DNA from: Corynebacterium lipophiloflavum DSM 44291
GTDB lineage: Bacteria; Actinomycetota; Actinomycetes; Mycobacteriales; Mycobacteriaceae
DNA length: 59,275 nucleotides
Assembly: GCF_000159635.1 (NCBI RefSeq)
Contig: NZ_GG667193.1
Span: 232,456 to 291,730 of the forward strand
Direction of reading: 5' to 3'
The position numbers were made by a program, and so were the translations under genes. Below the pieces are notes generated by a model. The model searched no databases and was not told where the DNA came from. It saw nothing but the letters and a program-made list of their open reading frames with translations. This document shows positions 1 to 9,998 of the stretch, one piece after another. Each line of letters opens with the position of its first letter. The first letter of the stretch is position 1.

Positions 1-26
1 CCCGCGGGTGCCGATAAGATTGCGCC

Positions 27-197
27 ATGGGACTCTACTACCGAAAGAAGAAAAAGCTCGGCCGCAACTCCTGGCTGAACCTGTCCAAGTCCGGCGGGTC
101 AGTGTCCAAGAAGGTCGGCCCGATCACCGTCAACTCCCGCGGCGGGCTGTGGGTGAATCTTCCCGGCGGGCTGAACTTCCGCGGCAAGTGGAAATAG
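27..197 (+). CDS. small DUF4236-like protein (56 aa)
   Basis: A very short basic protein that starts MGLYYRKKKKLGRNSWLNLS and contains the pattern NLSKSGGSVSKKVGPITVNS. This resembles the short DUF4236 domain (typically YYRKSKKLG...LNVSKSG...VNSRG). The function of that domain is unknown, and no signal peptide or membrane segment is visible. The ATG at 27 follows TAAGAT at 15-20 with a 6-nt gap, which fits a leaderless mRNA and supports this start. The stop lies 13 bp before the convergent end of mutY. The family call rests on motif memory only. Confidence 0.7.
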   Translation: MGLYYRKKKKLGRNSWLNLSKSGGSVSKKVGPITVNSRGGLWVNLPGGLNFRGKWK

Positions 198-210
198 AGC
201 CGGCGCGCCT

Positions 211-1068
211 TTAACTGGGCAGCCGGAATGTGCCGTCGGCGTTCTGGGTCGCCAGGCCGTCGTCAAGCAGCGAAAACAGCGCGCGGGAGAGCTGGGCCGC
301 GTCCGGCCACACGACGTCGATACGCTCCTGCGCAACGGGCCCGGGCGCCTCGCGCAGCACCTTCATGATTTTGCCGCGCACCTGGCGGTCTGTGCCGGCG
401 AACTTTTGCACTATCTTGCGCTTGAGCTCCGCCTCGCTCGGCGCGGGCTTGCCGGCGGCGACCCACGCGCACTGCCTTTCCAAGGGACAAGATCCGCACT
501 CCGGGTTCGTCGCGGTGCACACAAGTGCGCCGAGCTCCATCAGCCCGGCGGAGAACACCGGCCCGTCCTGCGCCGGCAGTAGCGCCGCAACATCGGCGAT
601 TTCGCCCGCGCGGGGTTGTGCGAGAAACCTGCCTTCGACGGCGCGCGCGTAGACGCGGCGCACGTTCGTGTCCACCACCGCGACGTTGGCGCCATAGGCG
701 AAGCAGGCCACCGCCCGGGCGGTGTACGCGCCGATTCCCGGCAGGCTCAGAAGCGTATCGACATCGCGCGGCACCTCTCCGCCGTGATCCGCGACGATTA
801 TGCGCGCGCAATCGAGAAGCCTCAGCGCGCGGCGCGGGTACCCCAGCGAACCCCAGGCGCGCAGCACCTCGTCGCCGCTGGCGGCAGCGAAGTCGGCAGG
901 GGTGGGCCAGCGCCTGATCCACTCCTGCCAGATCGGGGCGACGCGCGCGACCGGGGTTTGGTGGCTCATCACCTCGCTGAGAAGCACTCCCCACGCGCTC
1001 GTTCCGGCGCGGCGCCACGGCAGGTCGCGGGCGTTGGCCCGAAAAAAGTCGATAACTTTCGTCTGCAT
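211..1068 (-). CDS. mutY: A/G-specific adenine DNA glycosylase MutY
   Basis: Base-excision repair enzyme that removes adenine mispaired with 8-oxoguanine. The 285-aa product has the helix-hairpin-helix LPGIGAYTARAV followed by the catalytic aspartate segment VAVVDTNVRRVYAR. It also has a [4Fe-4S] ligand pattern C-X6-C-X2-C-X5-C (CTATNPECGSCPLERQC). The C-terminal region is short, so the 8-oxoG-recognition domain of longer MutY proteins is reduced, as in other actinobacterial versions. The start is taken at MQTKVIDFF. A GTG two codons upstream (1074) is possible, and longer upstream extensions run antisense through the carbonic anhydrase gene. It is divergent from that gene with 28 bp between starts. 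Mycobacteria have the same mutY/carbonic anhydrase/membrane protein/disA-radA order. Confidence 0.93.
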   Translation of the reverse strand: MQTKVIDFFRANARDLPWRRAGTSAWGVLLSEVMSHQTPVARVAPIWQEWIRRWPTPADFAAASGDEVLRAWGSLGYPRRALRLLDCARIIVADHGGEVPRDVDTLLSLPGIGAYTARAVACFAYGANVAVVDTNVRRVYARAVEGRFLAQPRAGEIADVAALLPAQDGPVFSAGLMELGALVCTATNPECGSCPLERQCAWVAAGKPAPSEAELKRKIVQKFAGTDRQVRGKIMKVLREAPGPVAQERIDVVWPDAAQLSRALFSLLDDGLATQNADGTFRLPS

Positions 1069-1096
1069 GTCCACAATGAGTGCCACAATAGTGGGC

Positions 1097-1717
1097 ATGA
1101 ACGAGCCCACCACAGCCACTCCCGCCGACGTGTGGGAACACCTGCTCGCCGGCAACGACCGGTTTGCCACCGACAACGTCGAGCACCCCAACAGCACCGC
1201 CGAGCGCCGCCTCGAGCTGCGCGACGGCCAGGCCCCTGTCGCCGCCGTGCTCGCCTGCTCCGACTCGCGCGTGCCCGTTGAGATGCTTTTCGACGCTGGC
1301 CTCGGCGACATGTTTGTCATCCGCACCGCCGGTGGCTGCGTGGACGCCGCGGTGTCGGGTTCCGTCGACTTCGCGGTGACCAGCCTCGGTGTCAAGCTGG
1401 TGATCGTGCTCAGCCACGAGGCCTGCGGCGCGATCGGTGCGGCACTGACCGCCGTGGAAAACGCCGAAATCCCGCTCGGGCTGCAGCGCGTGTTCGTCGA
1501 AAAGATTGCGCCGTCGGTGATCTGGTCGAAGGGCCACGGAAAGACCAGCCGCAACGAGATTGAACGCGAGCACGCCAGGATCACCGCGCGTCACCTCGTC
1601 GATCGCATCCCTGCGCTCCAGGACGGCACGGACGACGGGTCGATCGGGGTTGTCGCGGCGAGATACAGCCTGGCGGATGGCCGCGTCGAGACCGTCGCTA
1701 CACATTTCGCGCGCTAA
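1097..1717 (+). CDS. beta-class carbonic anhydrase
   Basis: Zinc enzyme interconverting CO2 and bicarbonate in the cytoplasm, where bicarbonate feeds carboxylases such as pyruvate carboxylase and PurE/PurK steps. The 206-aa product shows the beta-class zinc ligands: CSDSRVP near residue 52 gives Cys and the Asp-Arg dyad, and SHEACG near residue 110 gives His and Cys. The ATG at 1097 follows CACAAT at 1084-1089 with a 7-nt gap, a leaderless arrangement. An in-frame extension to about 800 would run antisense through mutY and is not credible. The next gene begins 11 nt after the stop, and its probable -10 hexamer includes this gene's TAA stop codon. Confidence 0.92.
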   Translation: MNEPTTATPADVWEHLLAGNDRFATDNVEHPNSTAERRLELRDGQAPVAAVLACSDSRVPVEMLFDAGLGDMFVIRTAGGCVDAAVSGSVDFAVTSLGVKLVIVLSHEACGAIGAALTAVENAEIPLGLQRVFVEKIAPSVIWSKGHGKTSRNEIEREHARITARHLVDRIPALQDGTDDGSIGVVAARYSLADGRVETVATHFAR

Positions 1718-1718
1718 A

Positions 1719-1734
1719 GTTCACAATTGTGAAC
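1719..1734. promoter_or_regulatory. 16-bp perfect palindrome over a start codon
   Basis: GTTCACAATTGTGAAC is a perfect inverted repeat spanning the GTG start at 1729. The candidate -10 hexamer TAAAGT (1715-1720) lies 8 nt before that GTG. The palindrome therefore covers the predicted transcription and translation start of a leaderless mRNA, where a bound repressor would block initiation. No regulator is identified. The spacing does not match the GlxR/CRP consensus. Confidence 0.45.
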
Positions 1735-2436
1735 AACCAGCACCACCAGACCCTAGACAGCAGGCCGCTTCCACCCGAAATCTACACGCGCCGCCGCGTG
1801 GCCGCGCTGGTGATCCTCCTGGTGCTCGTCGCCCTGCTCGTGTGGGGGCTGACGGCGTGGGCCCGCTCGGGCTCCGGCGCTGGCGAGACGGCGGAATCCA
1901 CCACGGCCGCACCGCCGACGGAACAGATCACCACAGAGCCCACGGTCCCGGCCCCCAGCGACGAAGAAACCACCACGGCGACGGCGACGACCACCGCCGA
2001 ATCGTCCACTGAGGCAACGCCGACGGTCAACACCGACGGCAAGGAAACCTGCGAGCTGGCCGACCTCGACATTGAGGCGCAGACCAGTGAACCCAGCTAC
2101 GCCGCGGGCGACCAGCCGGTATTCTACATGAAGATCAGCAATCCGACCAAGGCCGACTGCGTGATCAACCTCGACGACAACCAGCTGCGCTTCGAGGTCT
2201 ACACCATGAACGATAACCAGCGCGTCTGGTCGGACGTTGACTGCTACCCGCCCGTCGTCACCGGCGAGGAAACTTTCGCGCCGGGCGAGCCGCGCTTGTT
2301 CGAGGCCCGCTGGTCCGCCACAGGGTCGAAGCCCGGCCAGTGCACGAATCGCGAGCCAGTGGCCGGGGGCGCCTACTACCTGCACGCCGTGGTCGGCGAT
2401 TCCGCGTCCAACCCGGCGGACTTCACCATCCGCTAG
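1729..2436 (+). CDS. membrane-anchored conserved protein (Rv3587c-like position)
   Basis: A 235-aa protein with a short basic cytoplasmic N-terminus and one strongly hydrophobic helix at about residues 24-45 (VAALVILLVLVALLVWGL). A Thr/Glu/Pro-rich linker (about 50-105) follows. The extracytoplasmic C-terminal domain has four cysteines, at CELADLD, KADCVIN, DVDCYPP and GQCTNRE, that may form two disulfides. No enzymatic motif is visible. The position between carbonic anhydrase and disA matches the conserved mycobacterial membrane protein Rv3587c, whose role I do not know. GTG is the start, with a leaderless -10 overlapping the previous stop. Its stop shares the CTAG tetranucleotide with the convergent disA stop. 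Confidence 0.75.
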   Translation: MNNQHHQTLDSRPLPPEIYTRRRVAALVILLVLVALLVWGLTAWARSGSGAGETAESTTAAPPTEQITTEPTVPAPSDEETTTATATTTAESSTEATPTVNTDGKETCELADLDIEAQTSEPSYAAGDQPVFYMKISNPTKADCVINLDDNQLRFEVYTMNDNQRVWSDVDCYPPVVTGEETFAPGEPRLFEARWSATGSKPGQCTNREPVAGGAYYLHAVVGDSASNPADFTIR

Positions 2437-3494
2437 GTCAGCCGCCGCAGGCCCTCGTAGATGTGGCGCGCCCACAGCGGGGAGACATGCTCCGCGTCCG
2501 CGAGTCGCTCGGGGTCCGCGCCGAGGAGGTCGGGCAGCGAGCCGAACTCGGAGACCACGTGGTCCATGAGGAAACGCTGCACCCGTGGCACGCGTGAAAG
2601 GGCGCGGTAGCCGCGCGGCACCACGTCATGCATCAGGTTTTCCTCGGTGGCGGGCAGCCCCAGCGGGCGCGCCAGCGACGCGGTATTGAGCAGCTCGGAA
2701 TCCGGCAGCTCACCCAACGTGGCGAGCGCCGCGGCTACCTGCTCGTCCGAGGGAACCGTCGGGGAGGCGATGTAGTCGCGAACGAGCATCTCAACGTCTT
2801 CCTCGATGGAGCCGCGCAGCTCGGTGAGCTGCAGGGCGAGCTGGCGCGAATCGACGCCTAATTCAACGATGCCCTCATCCATGTCGTTTGCCGCGCGGGC
2901 CAGCATGATCTGGCGCTGCAGCACGTTGAGTACGTCGGCGACCGTGGCGTAGTCGTTCATCTCGGCGACGAAGAGGCGCTGGCCGGCCAGGTCGAGCCTG
3001 CTGCGGTAGCGCTCCACGGTGGACAGCGCTTGGTTGGCGCGGGCGGTCAGTACCGCTGGCTCGTCGAGCAGGTGGCGCTTGCCGTTGGCGTAGAGCGTCA
3101 GCGTGTTCATGGACGCGGACACCGACACCGTGGGCACGCCGGTCTGCAGAGCGGTGCGCTCGGCGGCGCGGTGGCGGGTCCCCGTTTCCACGGTGGGGTA
3201 GGAGGGCGAGGGGACGAGCTGGACGTTGGCCCGCACGATGCGCGATACGTCGCTGGAGAGGATCACCGCCCCGTCCATCTTGCTCAGCTCGCGCAACAGC
3301 GTGGGCTGGAAGTCGACGTCGAACTCGATCCCGCCGTCGCAGATGTGGGTGACCTCCGGCCCGTCGCCGAGCACGATCAGCCCGCCGGTGTGGCCGCGCT
3401 GGATGCGCTCGAGCCCGTCGCGCAGCGCTGTTCCTGGAGCGAGCAGCTCGAGCGTGCTGCGCAGGGTTTTCGGTTCAGAGGATGGGTCGGTCAT
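2433..3494 (-). CDS. disA: DNA integrity scanning diadenylate cyclase DisA
   Basis: Makes cyclic di-AMP from two ATP and scans DNA for branched structures. The 353-aa product has the N-terminal DAC domain with the signature DGA at residues 74-76 and the GTRHRAAER motif (RHR at 107-109). A helical linker follows, then a C-terminal helix-hairpin-helix DNA-binding region (RGYRALSRVPRV...LGADPERLADAEHVSPLWAR). Length is normal for the family. The gene lies 11 bp downstream of radA on the same strand, the usual pair. TAGAAT ends 8 nt before its ATG, so a leaderless secondary promoter inside the end of radA is also possible. In bacteria that have this pair RadA can modulate DisA, which links c-di-AMP to recombination. 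Confidence 0.96.
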   Translation of the reverse strand: MTDPSSEPKTLRSTLELLAPGTALRDGLERIQRGHTGGLIVLGDGPEVTHICDGGIEFDVDFQPTLLRELSKMDGAVILSSDVSRIVRANVQLVPSPSYPTVETGTRHRAAERTALQTGVPTVSVSASMNTLTLYANGKRHLLDEPAVLTARANQALSTVERYRSRLDLAGQRLFVAEMNDYATVADVLNVLQRQIMLARAANDMDEGIVELGVDSRQLALQLTELRGSIEEDVEMLVRDYIASPTVPSDEQVAAALATLGELPDSELLNTASLARPLGLPATEENLMHDVVPRGYRALSRVPRVQRFLMDHVVSEFGSLPDLLGADPERLADAEHVSPLWARHIYEGLRRLT

Positions 3495-3505
3495 GGTTGA
3501 TCATT

Positions 3506-4885
3506 CTATCCTCCCGCAACGAGGGCGATGGCTTCGTTGAGCGTGGAGACTTGGCTCACCCGCATCCCTGGGATGTTGATCTTTTCTCCGGCAGGCGCGA
3601 TGGCGTACTTGTAACCCAGGCGGGCCGCCTCCTGGAGGCGCCGAGTGAGATTGGGTACCCGGCGCAGCTCGCCGGCGAGCCCGACTTCCCCGACCACGAC
3701 GGTCTTGTGCGGCAGCGGTCTTTCGTGCAGGCTCGACCAGGTGGCCAGGGCGACGGCGAGGTCGGTGGCTGTCTCGGTGATTTTCACCCCGCCGACGGTG
3801 GCGACGTAGGCGTCCTTGTCGTTGGTGCGCTCGTTGCAGCGCGCCTGCAGCACGGCGAGCACCATGGGTACGCGGTTGAAGTCGAGGCCGGTGACCACGC
3901 GTCGCGGGCTCTTGTTCACTGGGTCGACGGTCAGGGCCTGGACCTCCGCCAGGATCGGGCGCACGCCGTCCATTGCGACGGTGACCGCGGAGCCGTCCGG
4001 GGTTTTTCCGCGGTGGGAGAGGAACAGCCCGGAGGGGTCGGAGACCTCGCGGATGCCTTCGGCGGTCTGCTCGAAGCAGCCGACCTCGTCGGTCGCGCCG
4101 AAACGGTTCTTGATCCCGCGCAGCATGCGCAGGCTCGACTGCCGGTCTCCCTCGAAGTTCAGAACTACGTCGACGAGGTGCTCGAGCACGCGCGGACCAG
4201 CGACGTTGCCGTCCTTGGTGACGTGGCCGACGAGCAGGATCGGCACGTCCGTGGTCTTCGCCAGCGTGGTCAGGGCGGCGGTGACCGCGCGCGACTGGGC
4301 GATACCGCCTGCCACGCCCTCGACCCCGGGGGCGTGCATGGTTTGGACTGAATCGACGATGAGCAGCGACGGCTTGATCTGCTCGACGTGGCCGAAGACG
4401 ACGTCGAGGTTGGACTCCGCGGCGAGGAACAGGCTGGGCTGCAGGGCAGCGGTGCGCTCGGCGCGCGAGCGGACCTGGCCGGCGGATTCCTCGGCCGTGA
4501 CGTACAGGGCCTTGCGCCCGCCGAGCGCCGCCCACCGGGAGGCGACCTCGAGCAACAGGGTGGACTTGCCCACGCCGGGTTCACCCGCCATCAAAACGAC
4601 GGAGCCCGGGATGACACCGGCGCCGAGGACGCGGTCGAGCTCGCCGATGCCGGAGGGCACGGCGGCGGTGAGCGCAGGGTCGATCGCGGTGATCGGCTGC
4701 GCCGGGGCGGCCGGGGTCAGGGCCTGCAGGTGTGCGGGGCTCGTCGCGCTCGAGGCAGCCGCCGCGAGCGGCGTTTCTTCCTGCAGCGTCCCCCACGACC
4801 CGCACTCGGGGCAGCGACCCAGCCACTTGGGTGAGGAGTAGCCGCATTCGGAGCAGGTGTGGATCACGCGCTGTTTCTTCGCCAT
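3506..4885 (-). CDS. radA: DNA repair protein RadA (Sms)
   Basis: Helicase-like ATPase that processes recombination intermediates by branch migration. The 459-aa product has an N-terminal four-cysteine zinc finger (C11, C14, C25, C28; CSECG...CPECG), Walker A GEPGVGKST at 101-109, the RadA-specific KNRFG motif near residue 258, and a C-terminal Lon-protease-like domain. All key residues are present. TAGAGT ends 6 nt before the ATG, suggesting a leaderless transcript that continues into disA. The upstream 110 bp carries the terminator of the LpqE-like gene. Confidence 0.97.
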   Translation of the reverse strand: MAKKQRVIHTCSECGYSSPKWLGRCPECGSWGTLQEETPLAAAASSATSPAHLQALTPAAPAQPITAIDPALTAAVPSGIGELDRVLGAGVIPGSVVLMAGEPGVGKSTLLLEVASRWAALGGRKALYVTAEESAGQVRSRAERTAALQPSLFLAAESNLDVVFGHVEQIKPSLLIVDSVQTMHAPGVEGVAGGIAQSRAVTAALTTLAKTTDVPILLVGHVTKDGNVAGPRVLEHLVDVVLNFEGDRQSSLRMLRGIKNRFGATDEVGCFEQTAEGIREVSDPSGLFLSHRGKTPDGSAVTVAMDGVRPILAEVQALTVDPVNKSPRRVVTGLDFNRVPMVLAVLQARCNERTNDKDAYVATVGGVKITETATDLAVALATWSSLHERPLPHKTVVVGEVGLAGELRRVPNLTRRLQEAARLGYKYAIAPAGEKINIPGMRVSQVSTLNEAIALVAGG

Positions 4886-4933
4886 GCCGACACTCTAAGA
4901 CACGCCTAAGACATACACCGCTGCCAGATCACG

Positions 4934-4966
4934 AAAAACCGCACCTCGCCGTAGGCGGGATGCGGT
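4934..4966 (-). terminator. intrinsic terminator after the LpqE-like gene
   Basis: On the minus strand the stem ACCGCA/TGCGGT encloses an inner CCGCC/GGCG pairing and is followed directly by TTTTT (A run at 4934-4938 on the plus strand). It lies 30 bp beyond the stop of the LpqE-like gene and before radA, so it should separate the two transcripts. Confidence 0.7.
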
Positions 4967-4995
4967 GTGAGGGGGAGGCGTCGAAAAGCGAAGCT

Positions 4996-5547
4996 CTAGT
5001 GGCCCGAGTGCTCTTCGCCAAGCCCGCGGTTGGACTCGCCGGAGGGCAGCAGCGGTGCGGAGACCGGAGCGTCGACGGAGACGGTTCCGGCGTCGAAGGT
5101 GAACGTGACACCGACGGTGCCGCCGTAGGCGAACGCGTCGTTGTCGAGGGAGGTCTCGACGTACTGGATGCAATCGGTGTCAGCCTGCGGCAGGGCGTCG
5201 AGGCCCTCGGCGGAGTCGCCCACCACCGAGCACTGAGTCGGGATCTCGCGCGGGGCCGGGTTGAACTCGACGTTTTGGCCATCGACCTCAGCGGAGACGA
5301 GGCGGTGCGTGTTCATGGATGAATCCTGGTTGATCGCGGTGAACTTCAAGGCGACGCGTCCGTCCTCATTGAGCAGGACCGTTACGTCCTGGACTGCGAC
5401 GGCGCCGTCCTCGCTGGAAACGCTCGCGCCGTCGACGGCCGCGACCTGGGAGGAGGTCTGCGTAATCTGCCCGGCAGAGCACGAGGCGAGCAAAAGAGCG
5501 GACGCTGCGACGGCGGAGGCTGCGGCCACCGGCTTCAGGGACTTCAC
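4996..5547 (-). CDS. LpqE-like lipoprotein
   Basis: Predicted secreted lipoprotein of 183 aa. The signal peptide VKSLKPVAAASAVAASALLL is followed by the lipobox LASC, so Cys23 would be lipidated. The rest is a beta-rich domain without catalytic motifs. The position between radA and carD is that of mycobacterial lpqE, whose function I do not know. The start is chosen at GTG 5547 because GGAGG lies 8 nt upstream. The ATG five codons further upstream (5562) overlaps that GGAGG and would add a non-signal-like MEDIT. A possible -10, TAGTGT (5593-5598, minus strand), would give a leader of about 40 nt. Confidence 0.8.
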   Translation of the reverse strand: MKSLKPVAAASAVAASALLLASCSAGQITQTSSQVAAVDGASVSSEDGAVAVQDVTVLLNEDGRVALKFTAINQDSSMNTHRLVSAEVDGQNVEFNPAPREIPTQCSVVGDSAEGLDALPQADTDCIQYVETSLDNDAFAYGGTVGVTFTFDAGTVSVDAPVSAPLLPSGESNRGLGEEHSGH

Positions 5548-5757
5548 TGTGATGTCCTCCATAAATAATCAACAGGGGGTTTCTTTCAGCTAACACTACT
5601 GCGTGGGCCCCGGATTTTCCCAGTTTTACGTCTGTGGTGGGGGCAACGTCATACTGCGGCGGGGGTAGCCCCAGCCGCGCCCCAGCCGCCGCGGTGCGGT
5701 TGGAAAACAGGTGGTAGGGTGGTGGGGTTGTAACCCCCGGTCCCGGCAAGGAGAAAC

Positions 5758-6372
5758 ATGGAATTCAAAGTCGGAGAAGTTGTTGTCTACCCGCATCATG
5801 GCGCGGCACGCATCGCCGACATTGAGGAGCGCGAGATGGGCGGGGAGACTCTCGACTTCCTCGTTTTGAAGATCCTCCAGTCCGACCTGGAGGTCCGCGT
5901 CCCCGTGAAAAACAGCGAGCTCGTCGGCGTGCGCGACGTGGTCAACGAGGCCGGGCTGCGCAAAGTATTCTCCGTGCTCCGCGAAACTGATGTCGAGGAG
6001 GCCGGCAACTGGTCGCGGCGCTACAAGGCGAACCAGGAGCGCCTCGCCTCCGGCGACATCAACAAGGTCGCCGAGGTTGTGCGCGACCTGTGGCGCCGCG
6101 ACCAGGGCAAGGGCCTGTCCGCCGGTGAGAAGCGCATGCTGGGCAAGGCGCGTCAGATTCTCGTCGGTGAGCTCGCCTTGGCGACGCCTGTTGACGAGGC
6201 CAAGGCAGAGGAGATGGAGTCCGGAATCAACGAGATCATCCAGCGCCAGGTCGCGGCCGGGATCTCGATCGATCCGCGCGAGGACTTCGACGACGACGTC
6301 GACCTCGATGACCTGAGCTTCGATGACGCGGATGACGCGGACGATACGGATCTCGGCCCCGACGAGGCGTAG
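5758..6372 (+). CDS. carD: CarD-family RNA polymerase-binding regulator
   Basis: Binds the RNA polymerase beta subunit and stabilises the open complex at rRNA and many other promoters. It is essential in mycobacteria. The 204-aa product starts with the polymerase-interacting Tudor-like domain ([17 protein letters not shown], residues 3-19) and continues with the helical DNA-binding domain, including the conserved [14 protein letters not shown] stretch. The tail is unusually acidic ([20 protein letters not shown]). AAGGAG lies 6 nt before the ATG, unlike the leaderless genes around it. TAGGGT at 5715-5720 is a possible -10. The stop codon touches the ispD start, so carD probably leads the ispD-ispF-cysS-rlmB transcript. 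Confidence 0.96.
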   Translation: MEFKVGEVVVYPHHGAARIADIEEREMGGETLDFLVLKILQSDLEVRVPVKNSELVGVRDVVNEAGLRKVFSVLRETDVEEAGNWSRRYKANQERLASGDINKVAEVVRDLWRRDQGKGLSAGEKRMLGKARQILVGELALATPVDEAKAEEMESGINEIIQRQVAAGISIDPREDFDDDVDLDDLSFDDADDADDTDLGPDEA

Positions 6373-7110
6373 ATGAAGCGCAGGGTCATCGCCCTGATCG
6401 CGGCGGCGGGGCAGGGCACCCGGCTGGGCGCGGCCGTGCCGAAGGCGTTTGTGCCCCTGCGCGGGCGCAGCCTTGTGCAGCGCTCGGTGACCGCGATGGA
6501 GACCTCGCAGATCGTCGACGAGATCGTCGTCGTGGTCAGCCCCGAGATGGAGGGGCTGGCCAGGGCCGCGCTGCCGGGTGCGCCGGTGCGCTTCGTCCAC
6601 GGCGGCGCCGAGCGCGCGGACTCCATTTGGCAGGGGTTGCACACCATCGCCGACGATGATGCCGTGGTGCTCATCCACGATGCCGCCCGCGCGCTGACCC
6701 CGCCCGGCATGATCGCCCGCGTCGCCCGTGCCGTGCTCGACGGCAACCAGGCGGTGGTGCCCGTGGTGCCGGTGGCTGACACGATCAAGGTCGTCGACGG
6801 GCGGCGGGTGGCGGCGACGCCGGATCGGGCGTCGTTACGCGCCGTGCAAACCCCGCAGGGCTTCGATCTGAAGGTTCTGCGCGCGGCGAACGAGGCGTAC
6901 CGCGCACAGGACGATGCGGGATTTAGCGCAACCGACGACGCGAGCCTGGTGGAGTGGTTCGGCGTGGATGTGCTCACGGTTCCGGGCGACCCGATGGCGT
7001 TCAAGATCACCACCCCGATCGACATGCGCCTGGCGTCGAGCATTACCGACGAGGCCGAGCCGACGATCTTCGAGGTCCCGGGCACAGTAGGAACTGTAGG
7101 AAAGGACTAG
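6373..7110 (+). CDS. ispD: 2-C-methyl-D-erythritol 4-phosphate cytidylyltransferase
   Basis: Third step of the MEP isoprenoid pathway: CTP plus MEP gives CDP-ME. It supplies isoprenoids, including the decaprenyl carriers needed for the arabinogalactan cell wall. The 245-aa protein has the nucleotidyltransferase motif LIAAAGQGTRLGAAVPKAFVPL at the N-terminus and the HDAAR region (VLIHDAARAL) near residue 98. The ATG follows the carD stop with no gap, and ispF follows after 3 nt, so translation is probably coupled. Confidence 0.96.
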   Translation: MKRRVIALIAAAGQGTRLGAAVPKAFVPLRGRSLVQRSVTAMETSQIVDEIVVVVSPEMEGLARAALPGAPVRFVHGGAERADSIWQGLHTIADDDAVVLIHDAARALTPPGMIARVARAVLDGNQAVVPVVPVADTIKVVDGRRVAATPDRASLRAVQTPQGFDLKVLRAANEAYRAQDDAGFSATDDASLVEWFGVDVLTVPGDPMAFKITTPIDMRLASSITDEAEPTIFEVPGTVGTVGKD

Positions 7111-7113
7111 GAC

Positions 7114-7611
7114 ATGGGTAACCTGCGCGTGGGCACCGCCTTTGATGCGCACCAGATTCAGGCGGGCAAGCAGTGCTGGATCGCCGGGATCTACCACGAC
7201 GGCGTTGACGGCTGCGAGGGGCACTCCGACGGAGACGTCGTCAGCCACGCAGTCGTCGACGCGGTGCTCTCCGCGGCCGGCTTAGGCGATCTCGGCTCCT
7301 TCATCGGCGTCGGCAGGCCCGAGTACGACGGGGTGCGCGGCCTGCAGCTTCTAAAAGAGTTGCGCGAGCTTGTCGACGCCCACGGCATCGTGATCCACAA
7401 CGTCTCCGCGCAGCTTATCGCGCAGACGCCGCGCATGGGTGCGGTGCGCCAGGAGGCGGAGCAGGCGCTGAGCGATGCGCTCGGCGCGCCGGTGAGCGTC
7501 TCGGCGACGACGACCGATCACATGGGCTTTACCGGATCCGGGCAGGGCCGCGCCGCGGTGGCAACGGCGCTGGTTGAGCTTGCGGGCGGTCCCGGTCCGG
7601 CCAACGGCTAG
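7114..7611 (+). CDS. ispF: 2-C-methyl-D-erythritol 2,4-cyclodiphosphate synthase
   Basis: Zinc enzyme of the MEP pathway that forms MEcPP with release of CMP. The 165-aa product has the metal-binding DAH at residues 11-13 and a His in [13 protein letters not shown] near residue 45. It ends with the CMP-pocket motif [16 protein letters not shown]. Length is typical. It follows ispD with 3 nt between, and cysS follows 10 bp after its stop. AGGAAAGGA upstream of the ATG is a good ribosome-binding site. Confidence 0.97.
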   Translation: MGNLRVGTAFDAHQIQAGKQCWIAGIYHDGVDGCEGHSDGDVVSHAVVDAVLSAAGLGDLGSFIGVGRPEYDGVRGLQLLKELRELVDAHGIVIHNVSAQLIAQTPRMGAVRQEAEQALSDALGAPVSVSATTTDHMGFTGSGQGRAAVATALVELAGGPGPANG

Positions 7612-7621
7612 ACTGGCCTGC

Positions 7622-9037
<1,416 letters not shown>

Positions 9038-9053
9038 AGGAACGCAAAAACTT

Positions 9054-9998
9054 ATGGCGAAACCGTACCAGCGACCCGACGTGATCAAGACGTCGAAGAA
9101 GGGCGCCACGAAGGGCTCCGGAGGCCAGCGCCGCCGCGGCCTGGAAGGCAAGAAGGCCACCCCGAAGGCGGAGGACCGCGTCTACCACTCCGCGCACAAG
9201 CGCAAGCTCGAGCGCCAGCGCCGCGACTCCGGCAGGCACGAGAAGGAAAAGGCGGACCTGGTTGTCGGGCGCAACCCGGTGGTGGAGTGCCTGCACGCGA
9301 AGGTGCCGGCCGAGGCGCTTTTCGTCGCGCTGGGCACCGCGCACGATGACCGTCTCTCCGAAGCCGTCACGCTCGCCAACTCCAAGGGGCTGCCGGTGCA
9401 CGAGGTGCCGCGCCGCGACCTCGACACCATGACCGGCAACGGCCTGCACCAGGGCATCGGGCTGAAGATCCAGCCCTATAAGTACGCCGACGTGTTCGAC
9501 CTGATGGCGGGCGTGAAAGACCGCGGGCAGACCGGGATGTTCGTCGTTCTCGACAACATCACCGACCCGCGCAACCTCGGCGCCGTGATCCGCTCCACCG
9601 CGGCCTTCGGCGGCCACGGCGTGATCATTCCCGAGCGTCGTTCCGCGCAGGTCACGGGCGTGGCGTGGCGCACCTCGGCGGGCACGGCGGCGCGGCTGCC
9701 GGTGGCCAAGGCCGTCAACATCACGCGCACCATCAAAGAGTTCAAGGACAACGGCTACATTGTTGTCGGGCTCGACGCGGGAGGCGAGCACACGCTTGAC
9801 ACCTTCGACGGCGGGGCGGACCCGGTGGTCATCGTCGTCGGCTCCGAGGGCAAGGGTATCTCTAGGCTGGTGCGCGAGAACTGCGATGTGCTGATGTCCA
9901 TCCCCACTGAGAGCTGGGTGGAATCCCTCAACGCGTCCGTCGCCGCGGGAGTCGTGCTCAGCGAGTTCGCCCGCCAGCGCCGCGCCGCGGCGAACTAG
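9054..9998 (+). CDS. rlmB: TrmH/SpoU-family 23S rRNA 2'-O-methyltransferase
   Basis: SAM-dependent SPOUT-class RNA methyltransferase, most like RlmB, which methylates G2251 of 23S rRNA. The 314-aa product begins with a long Lys/Arg-rich extension (about residues 1-75). A substrate-binding L30e-like domain ([11 protein letters not shown]...) follows, then the knotted SPOUT domain with [31 protein letters not shown] and [19 protein letters not shown]. All three family motifs are intact. It is last in the carD-cysS run, as in mycobacteria. Its stop overlaps the stop of the convergent esterase in CTAG. The exact rRNA target is inferred. Confidence 0.88.
   Translation: MAKPYQRPDVIKTSKKGATKGSGGQRRRGLEGKKATPKAEDRVYHSAHKRKLERQRRDSGRHEKEKADLVVGRNPVVECLHAKVPAEALFVALGTAHDDRLSEAVTLANSKGLPVHEVPRRDLDTMTGNGLHQGIGLKIQPYKYADVFDLMAGVKDRGQTGMFVVLDNITDPRNLGAVIRSTAAFGGHGVIIPERRSAQVTGVAWRTSAGTAARLPVAKAVNITRTIKEFKDNGYIVVGLDAGGEHTLDTFDGGADPVVIVVGSEGKGISRLVRENCDVLMSIPTESWVESLNASVAAGVVLSEFARQRRAAAN

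Noticed and set aside
1719-1734. GlxR (CRP-like) site at the palindrome
   Set aside because: GlxR sites read TGTGA-N6-TCACA. Here the half-sites are inverted with TCACA first and no suitable spacer.
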